From assembly GCA_020850755.1 (NCBI GenBank), contig JADZEB010000044.1:61902-125901 (forward strand): a stretch of 64,000 nucleotides of DNA. Direction: 5' to 3'. The position numbers and the translations under genes were made by a program. Source of the stretch: Alphaproteobacteria bacterium (GTDB taxonomy: Bacteria > Pseudomonadota > Alphaproteobacteria > Acetobacterales > Acetobacteraceae). The notes beneath the pieces are model-generated. The model did not search any database. It worked only from the letters and a program-made list of their open reading frames with translations, and was not told the DNA's origin. Of this stretch, positions 9,006-19,032 are shown in pieces. Every line of letters begins with the position of its first letter. Positions within the stretch are counted from its first letter, which is position 1.

Positions 9006-9646
9006 TCGTCGGGATAGCTGGTCAGGATCGTGTAGCCGCCCTGGCCGTCCTTGATCAGCACGACGCGCGCCCCCCGGGCATCGCGCACGCCGCGCCCGCG
9101 CTCGGCCATCCGTCCGACGGCATCGTTGAAGCGCCGTGTCAGCGCCAGGGGATCGCTCTGGCGCGCATCGGCAAGCCAGCGCCGCACCCGCTCGGCGTTG
9201 CGCGGATCGGCCAGCGTGGCGTTGATCGCGCGCTGCGCCGTCATGCGATCGGGATAGGAGGAGGCGGCGCGCAGGTTCGGGAACTGGCGCAGCCGGTCCA
9301 GAAGCTCGCGGTCGGACTTGCCGACATGGCGGGCGATGGTGTGGCCGCGGCTGATGCCGGCACCGCGCGGATTGTAGCCGGCCTTGCCCTCGTGGCGGGC
9401 GAGGTCGTTATAGGGGGCGGAGGCGGGGTCGGCCGCCTGGCTGCGTCCCGCCTGGTTGCGCGCCGGCTGGGCCAGGGCCTCGGTGACGCCAGGCCCGATT
9501 CCGGGAAGGGCGCCAGGCACTGCCATTGCTGCGAACAAGAGCGCGCCGAGCGCGAGCACGAGACGGGCGAGGAACCCGGCCCCGCGCGCAGGCGGGCGGG
9601 TCCGGGCGGAAGTGCGGGCAGGGGGGCGGGGGTGGCGCCCGGTCAT
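9002..9646 (-). CDS. Secreted RNase A-like (CdiA-CT type) toxin domain protein
   Basis: A 214-residue protein with an Arg-rich N-terminus, a hydrophobic signal segment (about 25-45) and a likely cleavage site after ALA near residue 59. The remainder (about 80-214) matches the bacterial CdiA-CT RNase A domain: DLARHEGKAG, GHTIARHVGKSDRELLDRL, the AASSYPDRMTAQRAI stretch, a GR(x)n segment, and the C-terminal GGYTILTSYP. His102 or His107 and the late Tyr/Thr positions are the candidate catalytic residues. The start at 9646 has GGAGGG upstream. Normally this domain is the tip of a huge filament protein; here it is free-standing behind a signal peptide, with a coupled small gene following. The domain assignment is from recalled family pattern. 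Confidence 0.75.
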   Translation of the reverse strand: MTGRHPRPPARTSARTRPPARGAGFLARLVLALGALLFAAMAVPGALPGIGPGVTEALAQPARNQAGRSQAADPASAPYNDLARHEGKAGYNPRGAGISRGHTIARHVGKSDRELLDRLRQFPNLRAASSYPDRMTAQRAINATLADPRNAERVRRWLADARQSDPLALTRRFNDAVGRMAERGRGVRDARGARVVLIKDGQGGYTILTSYPDE

Positions 9647-10110
9647 GGAACCCTCCGTGGCGGGTGGGCGGCGGCCGGGGCACCACCTCCGTTCGGCGTC
9701 CATCAGCCGAACCGAAGCCGTGCCCTGGCCAGCGAAGTTCGCGAGCAGGCTGGTCCGGCCGGACGGGAGCGCATGTCGCCTCCGCCGGCTGGACGCTGCT
9801 CCAGGGCGCGGCAGTGTCGCCAATCGCGCCCGGCGCCGCAACCGCAACTGCAACCGCTACCGCAGCCGCAGGCGCCCCAGGACCGGGGCCGGCATGTGTG
9901 GCGCGCCAACCGCCCGCATTGCCTGCCCGCCCGGTCCGGCCCGGCTCGCCACGGCCGTGGCGGCTTGCCAGGGGCGCCCGCACGTCCTACACCCGGCCCG
10001 GATTGCAGGGCGGGCGCGCGGGCCCACATGGCAGTGCGGCCGCGCGCTGCATGCCCGCCCGCCGGACATGACCCACCGGTTTCCACCTGCCGACCTGCCG
10101 GAGAGCCAGC
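9647..10110. other. Intergenic region between divergent genes
   Basis: This 464-base GC-rich stretch separates the minus-strand toxin from the plus-strand acyl-CoA dehydrogenase. Open frames here are in shadow-like arginine/proline-rich frames and have no ribosome-binding sites. A short degenerate hexamer run of the ACCGCA/GCAACC type sits near 9836-9880. It must hold both divergent promoters, but I cannot place them. Confidence 0.4.
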
Positions 10111-11286
10111 ATGGACATCCACGCCGCCGCCCAGCCCGATCCGCACCAGGAGATCCGCGAATCCGTGCGTGCGCTGTGCGCGCAGTTCCCGGGCGAGTAC
10201 TGGCGCAAGCTCGACCGCGAGCGCGGCTACCCGACCGAGTTCGTCACGGCGCTGACCGAGGCGGGCTTCCTCGCCGCGCTGATCCCCGAGGAGTATGGCG
10301 GCTCGGGCCTGCCGCTCTCGGCCGCCGCTGCGATCCTGGAGGAGATCCACCGCTCCGGCAGCAATGGGGCGGCCTGCCACGCGCAGATGTACACGATGGG
10401 CACCGTGCTGCGCCATGGCAGCCAGGCGCAGAAGAGCAGCTACCTGCCCAAGATCGCCACCGGCGAGTTGCGCCTGCAGGCCTTCGGCGTGACCGAGCCC
10501 ACCAGCGGCACCGACACCACTTCGCTGCGCACCACCGCGCGCAAGGAAGGCAATGACCGCTACGTGGTCAACGGCCAGAAGGTCTGGACCAGCCGCGCCG
10601 AGCATTCCGACCTGATGCTCCTGCTCGCGCGCACCACCCCGCGCGACCAGGTGAAGAAGCGCACCGAGGGCTTGTCGGTGTTCCTGGTCGATATGCGCGC
10701 GGCCAAGGGCAAGGGCCTGTCGATCCGCCCGATCCGGGCGATGATGAACCACAACTCCTGCGAAGTATTCTTCGACAACATGGAGATCCCCGCCGACAGC
10801 CTGGTGGGCGAGGAAGGCAAGGGCTTCCGCTACATCCTCGACGGCATGAACGCAGAGCGCATCCTGATCGCCTCGGAATGCATCGGCGATGCGCGCTGGT
10901 TCATCCAGAAGGCGGTCGAGTACGCGAAAAGCCGCGTCGTGTTCGGCCGCCCGATCGGCCAGAACCAGGGCATACAGTTCCCGATCGCCAAGGCCCATGC
11001 CGCGACCGAGGCGGCGGCGCTGATGGTCAAGGATGCCTGCGCCCGCTTCGAGCGTGGCGAGCCCTGCGGCCCGCAGGCGAACATGGCCAAGATGCTGGCC
11101 GCGGACGCCGCCTGGATGGCCGCCGAGATGTGCGTGCAGACCCATGGCGGCTTCGCCTTCGCCGAGGAATACGATGTCGAGCGCAAGTTCCGCGAATGCC
11201 GGCTCTACCAGGTGGCGCCGATCAGCACCAACCTGATCCTGTCCTATGTCGCCGAGCATGTGCTCGGCCTGCCGCGCAGCTTCTGA
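10111..11286 (+). CDS. Acyl-CoA dehydrogenase
   Basis: A 391-residue flavoenzyme of normal family length. It shows the N-terminal helical domain with IPEEYGGSGL, the FAD/substrate segment VTEPTSGTDT in the beta domain, and the C-terminal helical domain with a segment around VFGRPIGQNQG, QTHGGFAFAEEYDVER and a terminal YQVAPISTN in place of the commoner GTNE. It would oxidise a CoA thioester to the enoyl-CoA and pass electrons to ETF. The next gene, a class III CoA-transferase only 22 bp away, probably makes the substrate thioester. The exact acyl chain is unknown. Confidence 0.9.
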   Translation: MDIHAAAQPDPHQEIRESVRALCAQFPGEYWRKLDRERGYPTEFVTALTEAGFLAALIPEEYGGSGLPLSAAAAILEEIHRSGSNGAACHAQMYTMGTVLRHGSQAQKSSYLPKIATGELRLQAFGVTEPTSGTDTTSLRTTARKEGNDRYVVNGQKVWTSRAEHSDLMLLLARTTPRDQVKKRTEGLSVFLVDMRAAKGKGLSIRPIRAMMNHNSCEVFFDNMEIPADSLVGEEGKGFRYILDGMNAERILIASECIGDARWFIQKAVEYAKSRVVFGRPIGQNQGIQFPIAKAHAATEAAALMVKDACARFERGEPCGPQANMAKMLAADAAWMAAEMCVQTHGGFAFAEEYDVERKFRECRLYQVAPISTNLILSYVAEHVLGLPRSF

Positions 11287-11308
11287 CCGGGCGCAAGGGA
11301 GACGAGAC

Positions 11309-12439
11309 ATGGCCGGCGGCAAACCGCTTTCGGGTCTTCTGGTGGTGGCGCTGGAGCAGGCGGTGGCCGCGCCCTACTGCTCCTCGCGCCTGGCCGATGC
11401 GGGCGCGCGCGTGATCAAGATCGAGCGCGCCGAGGGCGATTTCGCCCGCTTCTACGACAAGGCGGCGAACGGGCTTTCCAGCTACTTCGTCTGGCTCAAC
11501 CGCGGCAAGGAAAGCCTCGTCCTCGACATCAAGAAGCCCGAGGACTCGGCGCTGCTGTCGCGCATCCTGGCGCGGGCCGATGTGTTCATCCAGAACCTCG
11601 CCCCCGGTGCCGCGGCGCGCGCGGGCTTTGGCGCCGAGGCGCTGCGCGCGCGGAACCAGCGGCTGGTGACGGTCGACATCTCGGGCTATGGCGACGAGGG
11701 GCCTTACGCCGAGATGAAGGCCTACGACCTCCTGGTGCAGGCCGAGAGCGGCGTCTGCTCGATCACGGGCCGGCCCGAGGGGCCGGGGCGCATCGGCGTT
11801 TCCGCCTGCGACATCGCCTGCGGCATGTATGCCTATTCCGGCGTGCTGGAAGCGCTGTTGGAAAGGGGCATCACCGGCAAGGGCCGCGGGCTGAAGGTCA
11901 GCCTGTTCGACGGCATGGCCGACTGGATGAGCGTGCCGCTGATCCTGCATGAAGGCACCGGCAAGGGGCCGGCGCGCACCGGGCTCTATCATCCGCAGAT
12001 CTGCCCCTACGGCGCCTTCGCCCTGGCCGATGGCGGGCAGGTGCTGATCGCGATCCAGAACGAACGCGAATGGGCTACCTTCTGCGCCCATGTCATGCTC
12101 GATGCCGAGTTGCCGAAGAAGCCGGGCTTCGAGAGCAATGTCGCGCGGGTGCAGAACCGCCCCGGTGTCGATGGCGCGATCGCCGCGCTGTTCGGGACGC
12201 TCAGCCGGGCCGAGGCGGAAGCGCGGCTGCGCCGGGCCAACACCGCCTATGGCTTCATCAACGATGTCGCGGCCTTCGCGAAGCATCCGGCGCTGCGCCG
12301 TGTCACGGTCGAGACGCCGAACGGGCCGGTGAGCTACGCCGCCCCGCCCGCGCTGCGCGATGACGGGCCGCGCGCGCTCGGGCCGGTGCCGGCGATCGGC
12401 GCGCATTCGGACGCCATCCGCGCCGAGTTCGCGCCCTGA
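11309..12439 (+). CDS. Class III CoA-transferase (CaiB/BaiF family)
   Basis: A 376-residue protein with CaiB/BaiF landmarks: VALEQAVAAPYCSSRLADAG at the N-terminus, ADVFIQNLAPG, YDLLVQAESG and the SLFDGMADWM segment. Class III transferases move CoA between two acids through an aspartyl intermediate; the candidate aspartate is in the YDLLVQ segment near residue 140. The start at 11309 is chosen because the family begins with GKPLSGLLVV; the in-frame upstream start lies inside the acyl-CoA dehydrogenase gene. The tight spacing behind the dehydrogenase indicates an operon for activation and oxidation of one organic acid. Confidence 0.9.
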   Translation: MAGGKPLSGLLVVALEQAVAAPYCSSRLADAGARVIKIERAEGDFARFYDKAANGLSSYFVWLNRGKESLVLDIKKPEDSALLSRILARADVFIQNLAPGAAARAGFGAEALRARNQRLVTVDISGYGDEGPYAEMKAYDLLVQAESGVCSITGRPEGPGRIGVSACDIACGMYAYSGVLEALLERGITGKGRGLKVSLFDGMADWMSVPLILHEGTGKGPARTGLYHPQICPYGAFALADGGQVLIAIQNEREWATFCAHVMLDAELPKKPGFESNVARVQNRPGVDGAIAALFGTLSRAEAEARLRRANTAYGFINDVAAFAKHPALRRVTVETPNGPVSYAAPPALRDDGPRALGPVPAIGAHSDAIRAEFAP

Positions 12440-12521
12440 CGACGCGGCGCGCGCGTCCGGGTCCCGTCTGTCCTGGCATCCGGGCGCGACCCGCGCCGGG
12501 TTCGCCGCCTGAGCCGGAACG

Positions 12522-13637
12522 CTATCGCGCGCGGATGGCGGGTGCCGCGCGCGCCGGCGCGGCGATCGCGCCGCCGCCCGCGCTGGCATTGGCGCGCACG
12601 GGCAGGAAGGCGGCCGGGCCGGCGCGCAGCACCGGCACGATGGAGCCAGCGCCGGTGCGGGGTACAGGCAGCGTGCGATAGTCGGCGAGCGAGCGGCCGC
12701 GCCCGGCGCCATCGCCACCGCCCGGGGCGGCCGGGCGGATCGCGCCGGCATCGGTCGCCTGGCCCGGCGCGGGCGACGGGGTGATGCTGCCCGCGAGATG
12801 CAGCAAGGGGCGCGGCGGCCCCGCCGCCACGACACGGCGCGCCGCATCGCCCCAGACCGCCATCACCCGCGCGCGATAGGCTTCCGCCAGGCTGGGCGTG
12901 TGCGAATGGTAGCGCCCCGCCGCCACCGCCCAGTCACCGCCGGCGGCGGCATGCAACTCGGCCAGGAAGCGGGCGGCATAGTCGGCATTGCGCACCGGGT
13001 CGAAGGCCGTGGCGAGGTCGGGGAAGGCCGCCGGATGATGGTGCAGGTTCACCTGCATGCAGCCGACATCGACCGAGCGCACCCCGCGCGCCCGCAGGGC
13101 CCGCACGGCGGCGACCGCCTCGTCCCGTGTCGGAAAGAACTGCCCGCGCCCCTCGGCATTGATGGTCCAGGGCCAGGGCAGGAACTGCCGCGTGTCGGGG
13201 TTGCGGCGACCGGATTCGATGCGGGCGATGGCGCCGAGCAGGCCGGGCGGCAGGGCATGGGCGCGCTCGGCCTCGCGGATGGCGGCGAGGCAGAGGCCGG
13301 AGGGGGAGGCATCGGCGGGCGACGCCGCCGGTGTCGGGGCGAGCGGGGGTGCCGCGCGTGGCGGGGCAGGTGCGGCACGGCCGAACAGCCCGCCCGGCTG
13401 GCCCCAGCCGATCGCGCCGGCGCCGGCAGCGGGGCGCGGCGCGACGGCGGCGGGCCGGGGTGTGGCGATGGGCGCGGCAAGGGGCGCAGCAAGGGGCGCG
13501 GCAAGGGGCGCGGCAAGGGGCGCGGCAAGGGGCGCGGTTGGCGCCGAAAGCGCCGCCAGGACGACCAGCCAGGACGCGGCGAGGACGGTGCGGGCCTGTC
13601 GGGGCCGGGTGGCGTAGCACAGCTTCTGCGGGAACAT
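12522..13637 (-). CDS. Lytic transglycosylase-like SLT-domain protein
   Basis: The start at 13637 gives an N-terminal hydrophobic segment (TVLAASWLVVLAALSA), then a low-complexity Ala-Pro-Leu repeat, then a lysozyme-like domain: GLLGAIARIESGRRNP with the catalytic Glu, a WPWTINAEG segment, VDVGCMQVNLHHH, and a late AAGRYHS motif. These are the features of SLT family transglycosylases that cleave peptidoglycan in the periplasm. The C-terminal 90 residues are Ala/Pro-rich and disordered. Such single-domain enzymes often accompany secretion machines, but no such machine is nearby. Confidence 0.8.
   Translation of the reverse strand: MFPQKLCYATRPRQARTVLAASWLVVLAALSAPTAPLAAPLAAPLAAPLAAPLAAPIATPRPAAVAPRPAAGAGAIGWGQPGGLFGRAAPAPPRAAPPLAPTPAASPADASPSGLCLAAIREAERAHALPPGLLGAIARIESGRRNPDTRQFLPWPWTINAEGRGQFFPTRDEAVAAVRALRARGVRSVDVGCMQVNLHHHPAAFPDLATAFDPVRNADYAARFLAELHAAAGGDWAVAAGRYHSHTPSLAEAYRARVMAVWGDAARRVVAAGPPRPLLHLAGSITPSPAPGQATDAGAIRPAAPGGGDGAGRGRSLADYRTLPVPRTGAGSIVPVLRAGPAAFLPVRANASAGGGAIAAPARAAPAIRAR
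13473..13540. repeat. 12-bp tandem repeat (GGGGCGCGGCAA)
   Basis: About five tandem copies of a 12-base unit lie in the transglycosylase coding region and encode the repeated Ala-Pro-Leu-Ala unit after the signal segment. Copy-number change would keep the frame. Confidence 0.8.
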
Positions 13638-13801
13638 AGCGCGGCTGATGCAACCGACAGGCCAGGACTCCGCATGGCCGGGCTGTCCATCCCCGAACCG
13701 TCCCCGAGGCTGCATGACAGGGTCGCATCAGTCGCATTGCTGCGGCGCAAAAATTCAGGAAACACCCTTGTCTAACAAGCGCCGTGGACCTATCTTCCGC
13801 A

Positions 13802-13891
13802 TTGCAGCAACGCAACTTCGGTTGCCACTGCTGCTTTTCTTGGACGTTTCCTCCCTTGAACTCGGGCCGTGCGCAAGCACGGCCCTTTTTT
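13802..13891 (+). ncRNA. Candidate intergenic small RNA with promoter and terminator
   Basis: Between two minus-strand genes the plus strand shows TTGTCT (13768-13773), a 16-base spacer and CTATCT (13790-13795), a sigma70-like promoter. About 90 bases on is a textbook terminator: GGGCCGTGC, loop GCAA, GCACGGCCC and six T (13864-13891). No open frame with a ribosome-binding site fits. A near copy of the hairpin (13915-13937) follows without a T-run. The RNA is inferred from these signals only; I do not recognise a family. Confidence 0.45.
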
Positions 13892-13980
13892 CTGTCCCGC
13901 CCTTTTTGTCCCCGACCGTGCGCAAGTACGGCCCGTTGGCTGGCCCGCTGCCGAGCAGCCATGCGCGGCGCCGCCCCGGC

Positions 13981-14535
13981 CTAGCGCCCCGCCGGCGGGG
14001 GCAACAGCGTTGGATACTGGCCGAGCCCGCGCTGCATCAGCACCACATCGACCCACCGCCCATGCTTGTAGCCGACCGCCTCAAGCGTGCCGGCCATGCC
14101 GAAGCCGAGCGCGCTGTGCAGGCCGATCGAGGCCTTGTTGTCGGTGTCACCGATCGCCGCCAGCATCTGCCGGCAGCCCATCTCGGTGCAGCTGTTGATC
14201 AGGGCCGTGAGCAGCGACAGCCCCACCCCGCGCCGGGTGCGCGCCGGCGCGACATAGACCGAATCCTCCACCGTGAAGCGATAGGCGCTGCGGGCGCGGA
14301 AGGGCGCCGCATAGGCGTAGCCCAGGATCTCGCCGTCATCGGCCTCGGCCACGAACCAGGGGAAGCCCTGGCCGGTCACCTCGGCCAGCCGCTCGGCCAT
14401 CTCGGCCGCATCGGGTGGCACCTCCTCGAAGGTGCCGAGCCCGTTCAGCACATGGTGGGCGTAGATCGCCTGGATTGCCGCGACATCCTCGAAGCGGGCC
14501 TTGCGCAGCGCGTAGCGGGGCGGGGTGAGCGACAT
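13981..14535 (-). CDS. GNAT N-acetyltransferase (phosphinothricin/methionine-sulfoximine type)
   Basis: A 184-residue GNAT enzyme. The order of motifs is that of Pat/MddA-type acetyltransferases: RKARFEDVAAIQAIYAHHV at the N-terminus, YAYAAPFRARSAYRFTVEDSVYV, the acetyl-CoA loop RTRRGVGLSLLTALI, and GFGMAGTLEAVGYKHGRW near the C-terminus. Relatives acetylate small amines such as methionine sulfoximine or phosphinothricin. The start overlaps none of its neighbours and it stands alone, 47 bp from the next minus-strand gene. Confidence 0.85.
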   Translation of the reverse strand: MSLTPPRYALRKARFEDVAAIQAIYAHHVLNGLGTFEEVPPDAAEMAERLAEVTGQGFPWFVAEADDGEILGYAYAAPFRARSAYRFTVEDSVYVAPARTRRGVGLSLLTALINSCTEMGCRQMLAAIGDTDNKASIGLHSALGFGMAGTLEAVGYKHGRWVDVVLMQRGLGQYPTLLPPPAGR

Positions 14536-14582
14536 CGATGTCTCCGGCCTTTCGAGGCGTGAGGGTTACGCGCGGCCATGGC

Positions 14583-15479
14583 TCAGGGCGCGAGCATGCG
14601 CCAGTCCATCTCCATCAGGCGCGCGATCGCGCGCGCGAGGTTCTGGCGCAGCGCGCCAAGCCCCGGCCCGCGCTCGATGCGCGCCTCGTTCATGTAGAGC
14701 GGGCGGCTGATCTCGAGCTGGAGCACGTGCACGCCCTCGCGCGGGCGGCCGTAATGGCGCGTGACGAAGCCGCCGGCATAGGGGTCGTTGCGGCGCACGG
14801 CATAGCCCATGCCGGCAAGCTCGCTCTCGATGCGCAGGGTGACGATCGGGGCGCAGGCGGTGCCGTGCAGGTCGCCCAGCACCATGTCGGGCTGGCGGCG
14901 GCCGAGGCCGTGGCCGGCGGCCTGGCTCGGCATCGAGTGGCAGTCGATCAGGAGGCAGCAGCCGAAGCGTGTCTTGGTCTCGGCGATCAGCGCCGCCAGC
15001 GCCTCGTGATAGGGGGTCCAGCAGCGGGCGATGCGCGCCTCGGCCTCGGCGAAATCGAGCTTGCCGCGATAGATCGGCTCGCCGGTGGCGACGACGCGCG
15101 GAATGGCCCCGAGCCCTGCCGCCACCCGCGCCGAGGCGGCGTTGACATAGGCCGGCAGGGGGCCGGAAAACATCGCCGGGTCGAGCTCCCAGCGCTCGCG
15201 GTTCACATCGACATAGGCGCGCGGGAAATGGGCATGGATCAAGGGCGCCCCATGCGCCGGGGCGGCGGCGAACAGTTCCTCGACGAAACTGTCCTCGGAG
15301 CGGCGCAGCGCCAGCGCATCGAGGCGCGCGGCGGCCAGGAAGGCGGCCGGGTAGTCGCGTCCCGAATGGGGCGAGGCGAACAGAAGCGGCGCGCGCGGCG
15401 CCGTCGGGCGCAGCACGGTGTAGGGCGCGACCTCGGGCGCGCACAGCTCGGCCAGGAGCGGGGCAGCGGACACGTTCAT
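14583..15479 (-). CDS. N-formylglutamate amidohydrolase-family protein
   Basis: A 298-residue protein with the family's LLFASPHSGRDYP start motif, FPRAYVDVNRERWELDP, the LIDCHSMPS segment carrying a probable metal ligand, the DLHGTAC segment and the LEISRPLYMNEA near the C-terminus. Members hydrolyse N-formylglutamate or related N-acyl amino acids. No other histidine-degradation genes are in view, so a more general deformylase role is possible. The ATG at 15479 is preferred over one three codons upstream. Confidence 0.85.
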   Translation of the reverse strand: MNVSAAPLLAELCAPEVAPYTVLRPTAPRAPLLFASPHSGRDYPAAFLAAARLDALALRRSEDSFVEELFAAAPAHGAPLIHAHFPRAYVDVNRERWELDPAMFSGPLPAYVNAASARVAAGLGAIPRVVATGEPIYRGKLDFAEAEARIARCWTPYHEALAALIAETKTRFGCCLLIDCHSMPSQAAGHGLGRRQPDMVLGDLHGTACAPIVTLRIESELAGMGYAVRRNDPYAGGFVTRHYGRPREGVHVLQLEISRPLYMNEARIERGPGLGALRQNLARAIARLMEMDWRMLAP

Positions 15480-15588
15480 GCCCGCCAATTAAGCCAAAGC
15501 CCTGGCGCCCTGTCATGCGGGATTGCGCGGGGTAGCGGGGGCAGGGGCCGGCGCCCTTGCTCCCGCTTCCGGGGTCTTCCTGCTCGCC

Positions 15589-15618
15589 TTGCCAAGCGCG
15601 CGGGGCCCGTCCTATAAG
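15589..15618 (+). promoter_or_regulatory. Probable tRNA-Val promoter
   Basis: TTGCCA (15589-15594), an 18-base spacer and TATAAG (15613-15618), followed by G/C-rich sequence, sit about 50 bases before the tRNA. Confidence 0.5.
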
Positions 15619-15671
15619 GGCGCTCCCGTCGCGGGCGCCTGGTCGCCCGCCACTGATCCGGGTGATGGCTC

Positions 15672-17309
<1,638 letters not shown>

Positions 17310-17320
17310 CGAGCCGTTCC

Positions 17321-17503
17321 TTATGCCGTCCGCTTCGCACCTCCGGAGTCCGCCAGTATATCGTCAATGAGTCCGGAAAGCGCCCTTTCCAGCAGATCGA
17401 GTTCGGCGTCCGTGACCGGCAGCGGCGACGGCAGATCGTCGCTCACCGCATATGAGCGTATGCGCTTCCCGTCCTTGCCAGCCTCGAAAATATCGCCGTT
17501 CAT
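17321..17503 (-). CDS. Small acidic protein upstream of the recombinase
   Basis: A 60-residue protein with acidic, helical C-terminal half (DAELDLLERALSGLIDDILAD). It sits 11 bp upstream of the recombinase in the same direction. Its size and place would fit an accessory or directionality factor, but there is no recognisable DNA-binding motif, so this is speculation. It starts at an ATG at 17503. Confidence 0.5.
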   Translation of the reverse strand: MNGDIFEAGKDGKRIRSYAVSDDLPSPLPVTDAELDLLERALSGLIDDILADSGGAKRTA

Positions 17504-17576
17504 ACGGAACAGGTGGGCCGCGCCGCGACGCCCTGACCGCGCACGTTCCTCGTCGCGTCAGGTCCCCGGACAAGAA

Positions 17577-17604
17577 AAAGGCCCCGCCGTGAGGCGGAGC
17601 CTTT
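17577..17604 (-). terminator. Rho-independent terminator
   Basis: On the minus strand a GC stem (AAAGGCTCCGCC / GGCGGGGCCTTT) with a TCAC loop is followed by a T-run. It separates the small gene at 17621-17809 from the recombinase unit. Confidence 0.75.
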
Positions 17605-17620
17605 AAGGGAGGGGCGGCGC

Positions 17621-17809
17621 CTACAGGCGCGGCCCGCCGAGCCTGGCGCGCAGCGCCCGGCTGATGTTTTCGAGGCTGGCAAGAGCCGCCGCCCGCTCGG
17701 GCGAGCCGGCCGCGCTCGCAGCCAATTCCTGCTGCGCCTTGCGGTGCAGGACGCGCAGTTCGTGAACTGAACGGTGTTGAAGGGAAGCCGGTGTGATGAT
17801 CCTGGACAT
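17621..17809 (-). CDS. Small helical protein of unknown function
   Basis: A 62-residue, Arg/Ala-rich helical protein (SVHELRVLHRKAQQELAASA...). The start at 17809 has GAGGAGAGAG just upstream; the frame is open further but without a start signal. A terminator follows the gene. I do not recognise the family; similar small proteins occur beside mobile-element genes, and its position next to the recombinase unit is the only clue. Confidence 0.55.
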   Translation of the reverse strand: MSRIITPASLQHRSVHELRVLHRKAQQELAASAAGSPERAAALASLENISRALRARLGGPRL

Positions 17810-18267
17810 TTTCTCTCTCCTCTTGTCATCGAGGCCCCGGCCATCGGGACCTTCCGGCCCCACAAACACAATCATCGGCAAGGAAAGGTCCCCGCATGGG
17901 CGGGAGACGAGAAACAGACAAAGCGGAGAAAGAAAAGGGACAACGGGCAGTGCACCTGCGCCCGAAGACATTGTCAGTTCACGGATGGAGAGGACTGAAT
18001 CGAAAGGTCAGAGGGATTGAGATGTGAACGCGCGAACGGCGCGGCCCGCCGGCGGGCGGCGGAAAGATCGGATGAAACAAAGATAAGTATTGTTGAGAAT
18101 AGAAGTTGCGTCACTGCGAGAGGTCACAACTTTTTGAGCAACTTTTTGGAGAGCATTCGGACACTATAGATAAGCTAAAGTTGAATATCAATATTTCAAA
18201 TTCCGCATATTGATGGCATAAATGATTCGGACACAGCATCAATAAAACAAATAGAACGATTGCATTA
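17810..18267. other. AT-shift boundary region, no gene seen
   Basis: This 458-base stretch goes from GC-rich to clearly AT-rich sequence (from about 18060). It should contain divergent promoters for the small minus-strand gene and the plus-strand membrane protein. Short frames on the plus strand here have no family resemblance and no good start. The composition change marks the start of a separately acquired block that runs to about 26.7 kb. Confidence 0.5.
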
Positions 18268-19032
18268 ATGCTTACTGACAAATCATTCAACACAATCGCG
18301 GTTATGCTATGCGTTGTAGCCATTGTAGTCACGGTTGTTTCAGTAGTCTTCGCCGGAGACCGTTCAGGGCCTCCTAGTCGGAATGAAATCGAAGCACAGA
18401 AAGAGCGGTGTGCGCAGCCTGTTTATGTAAGCTTAGGGCAACACACTCTGAGAATCCCAAGAAGGTTGGGCGACTGGCTTTTCTTAGTGCACGACGGGAA
18501 AATGGTTCGCGTCGGCTGCAACCGCACCGAGGATTCGCCGGCAAAGGCCGAACATTTTAGCTTCCTCTACTACGACGAACTCCCAGGTTACCCTCACCAA
18601 CACCATTCCTTGGGGCAAACGGAAGTAGTTAGCTATCAACTTATCTTCGACCTTCTCCCGTCCAACCGCCGCGATCAATTTACCGAGATCATAGAGGCGC
18701 TCAATAAGAGCGGATTGACTTTGGAGTCTCTTCCGAAGAACGGTTCTTTCTACGAATATAACGAGATCGGAACATATTACATCAACGCGGACGGCGCTTT
18801 GCTCTCGCCGACGGGGCGTCCGCTTTTACTGTACGGCTGCCCTAACCCCAACGATGCCTTCGAGTGCCGTGCCGAATTTCTTTGGCGGGAAGACATCATT
18901 GTCCTCGTCAATCTCTCAACGTACCCGTCCGACGTTTCTTTGGAGGCATGGAAAGATTTATTTCCTCGAATCCTGAACGTTTTGGAATCCATTGATCGCA
19001 CTTCCAATTATTTGCCCACAGGAGATAAATAA
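18268..19032 (+). CDS. Membrane-anchored protein coupled to the RTX gene
   Basis: A 254-residue protein with one N-terminal hydrophobic helix (about residues 9-29, AVMLCVVAIVVTVVSVVFAG), then a soluble, probably periplasmic domain with four cysteines and aromatic-rich segments (HFSFLYYDELPGYPH, IGTYYINADGALL). The stop and the start of the RTX gene overlap as TAATG, so the two are translationally coupled. I do not recognise the family. It could be an immunity-like or assembly partner of the RTX protein; no motif distinguishes these. Base composition is lower in GC than the backbone. Confidence 0.65.
   Translation: MLTDKSFNTIAVMLCVVAIVVTVVSVVFAGDRSGPPSRNEIEAQKERCAQPVYVSLGQHTLRIPRRLGDWLFLVHDGKMVRVGCNRTEDSPAKAEHFSFLYYDELPGYPHQHHSLGQTEVVSYQLIFDLLPSNRRDQFTEIIEALNKSGLTLESLPKNGSFYEYNEIGTYYINADGALLSPTGRPLLLYGCPNPNDAFECRAEFLWREDIIVLVNLSTYPSDVSLEAWKDLFPRILNVLESIDRTSNYLPTGDK

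Noticed and set aside
9526..10071. Plus-strand frame between the toxin and the acyl-CoA dehydrogenase
   Set aside because: Arg/Pro/Gly-rich product, no ribosome-binding site, partly antisense to the toxin gene.
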